Shown here one piece after another: positions 7,946 to 15,136 of a DNA stretch of 64,000 bases; position 1 is the stretch's first letter; each line of letters opens with the position of its first letter. The notes beneath the pieces are model-generated. The model was not told where the DNA came from. It did no database searches and was given only the letters and a program-made list of their open reading frames with translations. Origin of the DNA: DYJB01 sp963777165 (GTDB lineage: Bacteria; Chloroflexota; Anaerolineae; Anaerolineales; E44-bin32); assembly GCA_963777165.1 (NCBI GenBank), contig CAVZPO010000023.1, forward strand, positions 186,001 to 250,000. The letters are read 5' to 3'. Position numbers and translations under genes: made by a program.

Positions 7946-9136
7946 ATGCAGACTGAGACGGTTGCGAGTGAGACCCTTGCGGAGCGGTTGTTGCCCGCTG
8001 TCCGGCGTGTGATGCAGGTGACCGACTACACGCCGGGCGGAGCGGGGCTGAGTTACGCGGCGCGTTATCGCGGCCGCCTGGTGGTCGGCTCGCAGCAGGC
8101 CTATGACCAGCTGGCCCCTGCCTTCCGCCAGGAGGGGATGACGCTGCTCTTCCGGCTCGAAGAAGGGCAGCACGTCGTGCTGGCACGACAAGGCGTCCCG
8201 GTCGGCAGGACGGCAAGCCCGCGCGTCAATGTATTGATGTTCCTGTTGACCGTGCTGAGTGTGCTGCTAGCGGGTGAACTCTACGGCTACAGCGGCCCCT
8301 TGACGCTGCGGGGATTGATCCTGAACCTTCCCTCGGGCCTTCCGTTCGCCGTCAGCCTGCTGGCGATCCTGACGGCCCACGAATTCGGGCACTACCTGAT
8401 GGCGCGCCACCATAAGACCGAGGTCACGCTGCCTTTCTTCATCCCGTTCCCCGGCAGCGTGTTCGGCACGATGGGTGCCTTCATCCAGATGAAGGAGCCC
8501 CCGCGCGATCGGCGAACGATGATGGACATCGCGTTGGCCGGCCCGGTCGCCGGGTTGGTGGTGACGATCCCCGTGCTCTTGCTCGGCCTGTGGCTCTCGA
8601 AGGTGCAGGTGCTGCCAAGCGTTCCGAGTGAGATCGGCGTGCTCGAGGGCAACTCGCTGCTCTACCTGCTCGCCAAGTGGATGGTCAAAGGCGAGTGGCT
8701 GCCGTCGCCGGCGACGTTTGGCGGCGTGGCTCCGGCGATCTATTGGCTGCGCTACATGCTGACCGGCTTGCCGGCGCCCCTGGGCGGCCGCGATGTCTTC
8801 CTGAGCCCGGTGGCATGGGCGGGGTGGGCCGGGCTCCTGGTGACGGCGATGAACCTCATCCCTGCCGGACAGCTCGACGGCGGTCACCTGATGTATGTGC
8901 TGCTCGGATCGCGCGTGCGCAGGCTCTGGCCGTTCCTGGTGGGTGCGCTGGCCCTGATGGGGTTCCTGTGGCAGGGGTGGTGGATCTGGGCGGTGCTGCT
9001 GTTCGTCCTCGGGCGCGTGCACGCGGAGCCGCTCGATCAGATCACGCCGCTCGATCCCCGCAGACAAGTCCTCGCCTTCGCCGGATTGGTGCTGTTCTTG
9101 CTGGTCTTCGCCCCGGTCCCTCTGCGGACGTTCTAG
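7946..9136 (+). CDS. site-2-protease-like M50 zinc metalloprotease
   Basis: The protein is 396 residues from the ATG at 7946. The open frame continues upstream through tRNA-Sec, but that part is not coding. A soluble N-terminal segment of about 80 residues precedes multiple membrane helices. The zinc motif HEFGH lies at about 145-149, and the second metal/active-site segment NLIPAGQLDGGH lies near 310. These are the S2P/EcsP2-type family features of proteases that cut within the membrane, commonly releasing regulatory proteins. Its substrate is unknown. It sits 22 bases after tRNA-Sec and may be read through from that promoter. Confidence 0.9.
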   Translation: MQTETVASETLAERLLPAVRRVMQVTDYTPGGAGLSYAARYRGRLVVGSQQAYDQLAPAFRQEGMTLLFRLEEGQHVVLARQGVPVGRTASPRVNVLMFLLTVLSVLLAGELYGYSGPLTLRGLILNLPSGLPFAVSLLAILTAHEFGHYLMARHHKTEVTLPFFIPFPGSVFGTMGAFIQMKEPPRDRRTMMDIALAGPVAGLVVTIPVLLLGLWLSKVQVLPSVPSEIGVLEGNSLLYLLAKWMVKGEWLPSPATFGGVAPAIYWLRYMLTGLPAPLGGRDVFLSPVAWAGWAGLLVTAMNLIPAGQLDGGHLMYVLLGSRVRRLWPFLVGALALMGFLWQGWWIWAVLLFVLGRVHAEPLDQITPLDPRRQVLAFAGLVLFLLVFAPVPLRTF

Positions 9137-9215
9137 CGCCCGATTTTTCGGCGAGCTACGTCACGCCAAGAGGCCCGGTTCAACCTGTTTCGGAGCGAGC
9201 CTCAGGGGAAAAGAA

Positions 9216-9239
9216 AACCGGTCCCTTGCGGGACCGGTT
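9216..9239 (-). terminator. intrinsic terminator after the CarD-like gene
   Basis: A perfect 10-bp stem AACCGGTCCC/GGGACCGGTT with loop TTGC lies immediately beyond the minus-strand stop at 9242. On the minus strand it is followed by TTTTCTTTTCC, a good U-tract. Confidence 0.85.
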
Positions 9240-9241
9240 GC

Positions 9242-9739
9242 TTAGTGTTCGTACGCCCGCCGGCCTTCGAGCAGCAGCGCCTGAACTTGGCGCGTGACTT
9301 CATGGACCGGTACCTCGTCCACGGCTGCCCATTCTTCGTCCAGCGCCTCGTGGGCCAGGCGGAGCAGCGCGGCGCTCGACTGGCAGAGTGGTTTGTGCCA
9401 GGCGTGGGCGGTGAGATCCCGAATGACCTCACACCGGGCGCGCAGCGTGCCCGCTTTCAAGCGCTCCGACACCTCGAGCTGTCGCTGCCGATGGTCGGCG
9501 GCGAGGGGCGCCGGCCGGCTGCTGAGCAAACTGCGGTAGCGCGACAGTTCACCCCTGGCCGTCAGCGGGCGAAGCCCGCCGACGCTCCCCTCGACCGGTA
9601 CCCAGATCGTGCCCTTACTGAGCATGATCTCGTAGTACAGGCGTGTGGACCCCGCGTCGAATTGACGGGTTGCTAGACGAACGACCCTTCCAACTCCATG
9701 CAGGGGATGTACGACCCGGTCGTTGACCGCGAATGGCAT
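9242..9739 (-). CDS. CarD/CdnL-like RNA-polymerase-interacting regulator
   Basis: The 165-residue protein begins MPFAVNDRVVHPLHGVGRVV, the start of the CarD/TRCF RNA-polymerase-interacting Tudor-like domain. YYEIMLSKGTIWVPVE follows, then an all-helical C-terminal half. CarD/CdnL proteins bind the RNA polymerase beta subunit and stabilise open complexes at rRNA and other promoters. Length agrees with the family. A strong terminator closes the gene. The RRM gene lies 9 bases upstream on the same strand, so the two are probably co-transcribed. Confidence 0.87.
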   Translation of the reverse strand: MPFAVNDRVVHPLHGVGRVVRLATRQFDAGSTRLYYEIMLSKGTIWVPVEGSVGGLRPLTARGELSRYRSLLSSRPAPLAADHRQRQLEVSERLKAGTLRARCEVIRDLTAHAWHKPLCQSSAALLRLAHEALDEEWAAVDEVPVHEVTRQVQALLLEGRRAYEH

Positions 9740-9748
9740 ACGCTGCCT

Positions 9749-10108
9749 CTAGCGACGATGCTTGCCGCCGCCGCGTGAATCACCGAACCCGCCACGTGAG
9801 CCGCCAAAGCCGCCGCCCCCGCCACCACCACCGCCGCCGCCACCGAAGCCGCCGCGCTCTTCGCGTGGGCGAGCCATGTTCACCGTAAGGTCGCGGCCGT
9901 TCAGCGCCTTGCCGTGGAACAGGGTGATGCCCTTCTGGGCCTCTGCCTGCGTGCTCATCTCGACGAAGGCGAACCCCTTGGATTGACCCGTGTCGCGGTC
10001 CTTGATCAGGGCCACCGAAGTCACGGTGCCGGCCTGGGCGAACATCGTGCGCAGTTCGTCCTCGGTCGTCGAGTACGTCAGGTTCCCAACATACAGCTTG
10101 ACATCCAT
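9749..10108 (-). CDS. glycine-rich RRM RNA-binding protein
   Basis: A single RRM domain occupies residues 1-80, with RNP2 LYVGNL and RNP1 KGFAFVEM. A tail of about 30 residues follows that is almost entirely Gly with Arg/Phe/Ser, a low-complexity RGG-like segment. Small bacterial RRM proteins of this type are usually cold-induced RNA chaperones. A GA-rich ribosome site precedes the ATG. The inverted repeat at 10143-10178 lies in the probable 5' leader and could regulate expression. Confidence 0.93.
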   Translation of the reverse strand: MDVKLYVGNLTYSTTEDELRTMFAQAGTVTSVALIKDRDTGQSKGFAFVEMSTQAEAQKGITLFHGKALNGRDLTVNMARPREERGGFGGGGGGGGGGGGFGGSRGGFGDSRGGGKHRR

Positions 10109-10142
10109 GCGATCGGCTCCTCAGTGTCCGGCGGAGAGCCAC

Positions 10143-10178
10143 AATGCCGTCGTTCCCATATGTGGGTCTGACGGCATT
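10143..10178 (-). repeat. inverted repeat in the leader of the RRM gene
   Basis: AATGCCGTC (10143-10151) pairs perfectly with GACGGCATT (10170-10178). Inside it CCCATATGTGGG can also pair. It lies about 35 bases upstream of the RRM start. It may be a 5'-UTR hairpin or an operator. It is also ahead of the divergent response-regulator gene. Confidence 0.5.
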
Positions 10179-10313
10179 GGAGCCCGAAAAACCGGCAATA
10201 CGATTGGGGATATGTTACCACGGATTCGATCTGCGCGCGGACGGGGTGGGGGCCTCGCCGGCACGCCCTGTCGTGGGCTCCATGGTATGCTGGAGCCGCA
10301 AGGGTGATTCAGC

Positions 10314-11000
10314 ATGCAGGCCTTCCTGATCGCCAACGACTCCGACGAGCGCGAGGTGTTGACCTTCGTCCTGCGGCATGCCGGGCTGGCCGTCTCTCCG
10401 GGCACCGATCTTCCGCGAATCCTCACCAATTGGTCCGAACTCCCCGCCGACCTGATCGTCCTGGCTTTCGACGCGCCGGGCCCGGCGCTCGAGCAGGTGA
10501 ACGCCATTCGGGCCGTCACCGAGATCCCAGTCATCATCCTCTGCGAACCGCCCAGCGAAGAGCAACTGCTCGGGCTGTTGCGCGCCGGTGCGGATCTTGT
10601 CCTTGCCCGTCCGGCGGCGCCGCGCCTCGTCGCCGAGTACGCGCGTGTTGTGCTGCGCCGCAGCGGCGCCATTCCGGCTTTCATGCTGCCGCGGCTCGAC
10701 TTGCAGGAGATCTCGCTCGATCCGGCGACGCGCACTGTCATCGTTGCCGGACGGGAAGCCTGCCGCCTCACGCAGCTTGAGTTCCGCCTGCTCTACAGCC
10801 TGATGACCAATCGCGACCAGGTCGTCCCCACCGAGGTGATCGTCGAACGCGTGTGGGGCTACGCGGGCGAGGGGGATCGCGACCTGGTGCGCGGTCTTGT
10901 CTCGCGGCTCCGTCACAAGATCGAGCCTGATCCCGATAAACCACGCTTCATCGAGACGATCCCCGGCATCGGCTACCGCTTCTGCCTCGAACAGCAGTAA
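10314..11000 (+). CDS. OmpR-type winged-helix regulator with degenerate receiver domain
   Basis: The C-terminal half (about 130-228) is a trans-regulatory winged helix with LTQLEFRLLYSLMTNRDQVV, ERVWGY, VSRLRHKIEPDP and IPGIGYRF. The N-terminal half has the receiver fold, but ADLIVLAFDAPG places Ala51 where the phospho-accepting Asp normally lies. The usual Lys near the C-terminal end is Arg (LARP). It therefore probably acts without classical phosphorylation, like other atypical or orphan response regulators. No histidine kinase is adjacent. Asp53 could be an alternative acceptor. Confidence 0.85.
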   Translation: MQAFLIANDSDEREVLTFVLRHAGLAVSPGTDLPRILTNWSELPADLIVLAFDAPGPALEQVNAIRAVTEIPVIILCEPPSEEQLLGLLRAGADLVLARPAAPRLVAEYARVVLRRSGAIPAFMLPRLDLQEISLDPATRTVIVAGREACRLTQLEFRLLYSLMTNRDQVVPTEVIVERVWGYAGEGDRDLVRGLVSRLRHKIEPDPDKPRFIETIPGIGYRFCLEQQ

Positions 11001-11259
11001 TCCACTCTCAAGCCCACAGTTCCGAAATTCGCCCTGCCCATGTCCATCTGCGATCCAACCCGGAGGCTGGTGACGACTGCCGGCGACGTCCGAATCGTCA
11101 TCTTAGGGCCCGGCACGGATCGGCTGGAGAACAGCCGGCCGAAGGCGGGAGGCGGTGGCCCCCCGGCAAGACACGAGGAAGACCATGACCGCCAGCCGTA
11201 TCCCCTTCCTGGGCGCGTCCGCCATGGGTTGTACAAAGATGGTATGATATGGGGGCTGT

Positions 11260-11287
11260 TTGTACGGACTTTACACATTTGGACAAT
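11260..11287 (+). promoter_or_regulatory. possible promoter of the LysW-like gene
   Basis: TTGTAC (11260-11265) and GACAAT (11282-11287) are 16 bases apart in the otherwise gene-free stretch 11001-11356. It would give a leader of about 60 bases. The AT-rich TATGAT at 11243-11248 is a competing -10 candidate without a matching -35. Confidence 0.35.
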
Positions 11288-11356
11288 ACGGTTTGCGCAG
11301 GAAGGCGATAAGGTTTCTCCTGTACGAGCACGTGAAGCTGCATTGCCAGGAGGAAC

Positions 11357-11548
11357 ATGCTGCAAGCTGCCTGCCCGGAGTGCCATAGCCAAGTGGACTT
11401 CGAATCCGCTCCCAAACTTGGAGAGCGCACGAAGTGCACGGCATGCCGGGCGGCACTCGAAGTCGTCAAGCTGCGGCCCCTCGAGCTCGATTGGGCCTTC
11501 GAGGAGCCGCTGCCGAAATCGAGTCGTCTGGAGGAGTCCGTAGCCTGA
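11357..11548 (+). CDS. LysW-like zinc-ribbon protein
   Basis: The protein is 63 residues, with a strong ribosome site (AGGAGG) 4 bases before the ATG. CPEC (Cys6, Cys9) and CTAC (Cys27, Cys30) form a zinc ribbon. The spacing, and segments such as KLGERTKC and LEVVKLRPLELDW, resemble LysW. LysW is the acidic amino-group carrier protein used in the alpha-aminoadipate route to lysine and arginine and in some natural-product pathways. True LysW ends in EDWGE, whose last Glu carries the substrate. This protein instead ends SSRLEESVA, so carrier function cannot be assumed. It precedes a D-Ala-D-Ala-ligase-like ATP-grasp gene and kamA on the same strand. A generic zinc-ribbon function is the alternative. 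Confidence 0.7.
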   Translation: MLQAACPECHSQVDFESAPKLGERTKCTACRAALEVVKLRPLELDWAFEEPLPKSSRLEESVA

Positions 11549-11677
11549 GATGCGATGGGCCGACAACGCCGCGCTGCAGAATCGTGCAGCCTTTCCGTGG
11601 AGGGCCATCTGCGGAAGCGGAATGGCTCTCTCTTTAGAAACTCGAAACCCACACCTAGGTGAGATGAGGTCAATCCG

Positions 11678-13033
11678 ATGAGAACGTACGAAAGCACGCG
11701 AGCGCACAACAAGAAACCTCCGAGTCCCAGCCGCCTTCGGCCGCCGTGGCGCATCGCGTTGGTGGCCAACCTCAAGGATGAGATCGACTGGGGTCCGGAC
11801 GCGCCTTCCGATGCCGGCTCAGAGTTCGACCGACGCGAGACGATCGAGGCCCTGGCCGGGGCCATGGAGGAGGACGGGCACTGGGTGACGTTCTGCCGTG
11901 CCGATCAGACCCTCCCCGAGGCGCTGGTCAACCTGCGGCCCCACATCGTTTTCAACATCGCCGAGGGACTGGGCGGCGACGGCCGCGAGGCCCAGGCACC
12001 GGCCCTGTGTGAACTCCTCGGCATCCCCTACACCGCCTCGCGAGTCCAGGCCAACGCCATCTCGCTTGACAAGACGCAGACCAAGCGAATCTGGCAGCAG
12101 GCCGGCCTGCCGACGCCGCGATTCTTCGAGGCGCGTTCGGCGGCCGACGTCGATGACGCCGGGATGTCCTACCCGCTGTTCGTCAAGCCGGTGCGCGAGG
12201 GCACGGGAATGGGCATCGACATGGGGGCCATCGTCCGCACGCCCAAGGCGCTGGCCGAGCGTGTCGCCCGGACGGTGGAGGCCTACAAGCAGCCGGCGCT
12301 GGTCGAGGAATACCTCCCCGGGCGCGAGTTCACCGTCGGCTACATCGGCAATCCGGGCTTCCCGGCTGTCCGCCGGCGGCCGTGGCTCTATGACAATGAT
12401 GGCTACCACTTCTTCCCGATCATGGAGATCGACTCCGGCGTGAGCGTCTCTCCCGGTGTCTACGGACATGATGCCAAGGGGTACGACATCGGTGCGCCGG
12501 GCGCGCCGGGCTACATCTGTCCGACGAACATCCCGCGGTCACTGCGGGCGCGTTTGATCGAGTTGACGCGCAAGGCGGCCGAGGTCCTCGGCGCGTGCGA
12601 TGTGTCCCGCGTCGACTTGCGGCTGGATGCCCATGGTGAACCCAGCCTGATGGAGATCAACACGTTACCGGGTCTTAATCCGGAAGTGAGCGACCTGTGC
12701 ATCGTGGCGGCGGCGGAAGGCATGCCGTATCAGGACCTGATCACCGAGATCCTGTACCTGGCGGCCGAGCGCAACGCGCTTCCCTTCGAACTCGCTGATG
12801 TATGCCGACGTCGGTCCGCACGCGCTGGCGCAGCCTGTCCCGCGCGGCCCGATCGTCTGGGGTCTGGCGGAAGACGAGTAAGGCATCGGACCGGACCACC
12901 GCGGCCGCATGCTTCGGGAAGGGCAGCGCCGAAGCATGCGGCCTTGCGATTCACCATTTGGGGCGCAGGCAGCACCGCATGCCGCGCCCGGTCCCGATCG
13001 AGTGTCGAGGAGGCCTCCGACCCAAGCCCGTGA
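11678..13033 (+). CDS. D-alanine-D-alanine-ligase-like ATP-grasp enzyme (C-terminal frameshift suspected)
   Basis: This is an ATP-grasp carboxylate-amine ligase of the Ddl fold. Recognisable features are ALCELLGIPYTAS, the lysine in LDKTQTKRIW, LFVKPVREGTG, VEEYLPGREFTVGYIG and the metal site MEINTLPGLNPE near residue 330. Ddl joins amino acids through an acyl phosphate. The N-terminal 60 residues differ from standard Ddl, so the substrate is open. After PFELAD (about 12796) the open frame becomes Arg-rich and runs to 13033. The neighbouring frame reads MYADVGPHALAQPVPRG and stops at 12881, which looks like the real C-terminus, about 400 residues. A single extra base near 12797 is suspected. 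It lies between the LysW-like and kamA genes. Confidence 0.85.
   Translation: MRTYESTRAHNKKPPSPSRLRPPWRIALVANLKDEIDWGPDAPSDAGSEFDRRETIEALAGAMEEDGHWVTFCRADQTLPEALVNLRPHIVFNIAEGLGGDGREAQAPALCELLGIPYTASRVQANAISLDKTQTKRIWQQAGLPTPRFFEARSAADVDDAGMSYPLFVKPVREGTGMGIDMGAIVRTPKALAERVARTVEAYKQPALVEEYLPGREFTVGYIGNPGFPAVRRRPWLYDNDGYHFFPIMEIDSGVSVSPGVYGHDAKGYDIGAPGAPGYICPTNIPRSLRARLIELTRKAAEVLGACDVSRVDLRLDAHGEPSLMEINTLPGLNPEVSDLCIVAAAEGMPYQDLITEILYLAAERNALPFELADVCRRRSARAGAACPARPDRLGSGGRRVRHRTGPPRPHASGRAAPKHAALRFTIWGAGSTACRARSRSSVEEASDPSP
12903..12943 (+). repeat. 15-bp perfect inverted repeat after the ATP-grasp gene
   Basis: GGCCGCATGCTTCGG (12903-12917) and its exact complement (12929-12943) enclose an 11-base loop, 22 bases after the suspected real stop at 12881. 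There is no T-tract, so it may be a terminator-like or repeat-derived hairpin. It shares GCATGCTTCG with the palindrome at 14798-14825. Apart from this, the stretch to 13296 shows no gene. Confidence 0.6.
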
Positions 13034-13296
13034 TCGGCACTTGATGGCCCGGGATCGAGGGGCAAGGGGAGGCGCGACCAGCCTGGGCGGCCAAGTCGGC
13101 ACTCCGGCTGCGCATAGCCCATCCGATGTGACGGTGAGGCGGCCACAGGAACCCGCCAGCCGGCGGTTTGGCACGCGAGCGGCAATGCGAGCCGGAACTC
13201 GAGATCGGCCGGCTGTGCCTCGCGGACCCAGCCTCCGTGCTATCCTTAACCCCTGCCCGCAGGGAGACCGGCCTGCGGACCTCGAGGAGGCAACAC

Positions 13297-14688
13297 ATGG
13301 CGAAGCGAGTCTTTCCTTCCAAGCGCGCCCCGGCCTACGCTGACGTCCCCGACGATCAGTGGAACTCGTGGCGCTGGCAGCTCAGCCACCGGTTGAACAG
13401 CGTGGAGGATCTGGAACGGATCCTGCCGCTGAGCGAGAGCGAACGTAAAGCGCTGAGTGCCCCCGGGCTTTTCCGGGTGGACATCACGCCGTACTTTGTG
13501 TCTTTGATCGACCCCGACGACCCGGCGGACCCCGTCCGGCAGCAGGTCCTGCCGACCGCTGCCGAGATGGTGCCGTTCACCGGCATGATGGAAGACTCGC
13601 TGTCCGAAGACGAGCACTCGCCGGTTCCCGGCCTGGTGCACCGCTACCCGGACCGCGTGCTGATGCTGGTGACGACACAGTGCGCCTCCTATTGCCGCTA
13701 CTGCACGCGCTCGCGCATCGTCGGCGATCCGAAGGAACAGTTCTCGCGGGCCGAGTTTGAAATGCAGCTCGATTACCTGCGCCGCACGCCTCAGGTGCGC
13801 GACGTCCTGCTCTCCGGGGGCGACCCGTTGACCCTGGCACCGAAGCTGCTCGAGGAACTGATCGGCCGGCTGCGAGAGATCGAGCACATCGAGATCATCC
13901 GCATCGGCTCGCGCGTCCCGGTCTTTCTGCCGATGCGCGTCGACGCCGAGCTGACGGCGATGCTGGAGAAGTACCACCCGCTCTGGCTGAACATCCATGT
14001 CAACCATCCGAACGAAATCACCTCTGAGCTGGCGGAAGCGTGTGACCGGCTTTCAAAGGCCGGCATCCCGCTGGGCAACCAGTCGGTGCTGCTCGCCGGG
14101 ATCAACGACTGCGTCCATATCCAGCGCCAGTTGGTGCAGGACCTGGTGCGAATGCGCGTCCGCCCCTACTACCTGTATCAGTGCGACATGGTCGAAGGCG
14201 CCGGCCACTTCCGCACCCCGGTGGCCAAGGGCATCGAGATCATCGAAGGGCTGCGCGGCCACACCTCGGGATACGCCATACCGACGTTCGTCGTCGACGC
14301 CCCGGCCGGCGGGGGCAAGATCCCGCTGATGCCCAACTATGCGCTCAGTCAGAGCGACTCTCGCGTGGTGCTGCGCAACTTCGAAGGTCTGATCACCACT
14401 TACCAGGAGCCGGCCGAGTACAAGCCGCACGATGCCAGCACCTGCGCCTATTGCCGCTCACGGCGACCCGAGCCGGGGCAGGCCGGGGTGACCAGCCTGC
14501 TGGATGGCGAGCAGCTTGTCATCAAGCCCGAGGGGTTCGACGCCGTCCACAGCCGCGGCGGCGCCGCGCACCGATTGCGCGCCGATGCCTCCAAGTGGCA
14601 GCCTCACGGGATCGGCGCGCCCCCGCCGTCCGAGGAGCCGCCGTCTGTTCCAGTCCGCAAGCCGATCGAGGAGAAGGCCGGAGACTAA
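13297..14688 (+). CDS. kamA: lysine 2,3-aminomutase (radical SAM, PLP)
   Basis: The 463-residue enzyme converts L-lysine to L-beta-lysine using a SAM-derived radical and pyridoxal phosphate. The iron-sulfur motif is Cys129, Cys133, Cys136 (CASYCRYC). The PLP lysine is Lys341 in PAGGGKIPLMPNY. The Asp residues that bind substrate amine groups are in YQCDMVEG and VVDAPAG. The C-terminal CAYC fits the interface metal site. The start is set by a strong GAGGAGG ribosome site; the frame opens further upstream. Glutamate 2,3-aminomutase is a close relative and cannot be excluded. No acetyltransferase (AblB) for acetyl-beta-lysine is adjacent. A terminator follows at 14716-14746. Confidence 0.92.
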   Translation: MAKRVFPSKRAPAYADVPDDQWNSWRWQLSHRLNSVEDLERILPLSESERKALSAPGLFRVDITPYFVSLIDPDDPADPVRQQVLPTAAEMVPFTGMMEDSLSEDEHSPVPGLVHRYPDRVLMLVTTQCASYCRYCTRSRIVGDPKEQFSRAEFEMQLDYLRRTPQVRDVLLSGGDPLTLAPKLLEELIGRLREIEHIEIIRIGSRVPVFLPMRVDAELTAMLEKYHPLWLNIHVNHPNEITSELAEACDRLSKAGIPLGNQSVLLAGINDCVHIQRQLVQDLVRMRVRPYYLYQCDMVEGAGHFRTPVAKGIEIIEGLRGHTSGYAIPTFVVDAPAGGGKIPLMPNYALSQSDSRVVLRNFEGLITTYQEPAEYKPHDASTCAYCRSRRPEPGQAGVTSLLDGEQLVIKPEGFDAVHSRGGAAHRLRADASKWQPHGIGAPPPSEEPPSVPVRKPIEEKAGD

Positions 14689-14715
14689 CCGGCGGCGCGG
14701 CAACACATGAAATGG

Positions 14716-14746
14716 AAGACGGTGCGGGCATTGCCCGCACCGTCTT
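14716..14746 (+). terminator. intrinsic terminator after kamA
   Basis: A 14-bp perfect stem AAGACGGTGCGGGC (14716-14729) and GCCCGCACCGTCTT (14733-14746) with a three-base loop lies 28 bases after the kamA stop and ends in TTGGTT. Confidence 0.8.
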
Positions 14747-14797
14747 GGTTCCCGCCCGGAACGCGGCTGGCTTGATGAAGAGTCCCACCCTCCGATG

Positions 14798-14825
14798 GTA
14801 GGGGCGAAGCATGCTTCGCCCCTAC
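14798..14825. repeat. 28-base perfect palindrome, dispersed repeat family A
   Basis: The arms GTAGGGGCGAAGCA and its exact complement meet without a loop. A relative with the same GTAGGGG/CCCCTAC ends lies at 23066-23092. A degenerate part (GCATGCTTCG, then CGTCA) lies near 14953-14975. This looks like a REP/MITE-like genomic repeat. The rest of 14826-15136 contains no gene that I can support. Confidence 0.75.
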
Positions 14826-15136
14826 GTCACGCGAAGAAGGATCTCTGCCCGTGGCGGGGCATAGGTGTCATGAGTCCATGCGCCGATGGGAGTGACGGGC
14901 GCGGCACACCGTGGCCTTGACGGCGCGTGGGTCAGAACGGGGTGCGAGACGGCATGCTTCGCGCCTGCGTCATCCGGAGGCGACTCCGGCCCGCGGTTGG
15001 ACCCGTTTTGCGTATGTGCGCAGATCGATCCGGTGTGCGGGAGGGACGCCTTGCCCAGTGCCCGGCGTACAAATCGCGCGTGTCCGAGACGAATCCTTAT
15101 GACGGGCGCGGCCGTGGTCGCCGCGATTTGGGGGCC

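Noticed and set aside
9770..9860. Simple-sequence repeat as a separate element
   Set aside because: It encodes the glycine tail of the RRM protein in frame.
11357..11548. Authentic LysW for lysine biosynthesis
   Set aside because: The EDWGE tail is missing and no LysX/LysY/LysZ/LysJ/LysK genes are adjacent; only LysW-like is claimed.
11357..11548. Selenocysteine readthrough of the TGA stop
   Set aside because: The codons after the stop soon meet further stops and give no zinc-ribbon-like continuation; no SECIS-like hairpin is evident.
12882..13033. Genuine Arg-rich C-terminal extension of the ATP-grasp enzyme
   Set aside because: Composition is that of an out-of-frame read, whereas the next frame gives a coherent short tail ending at 12881.
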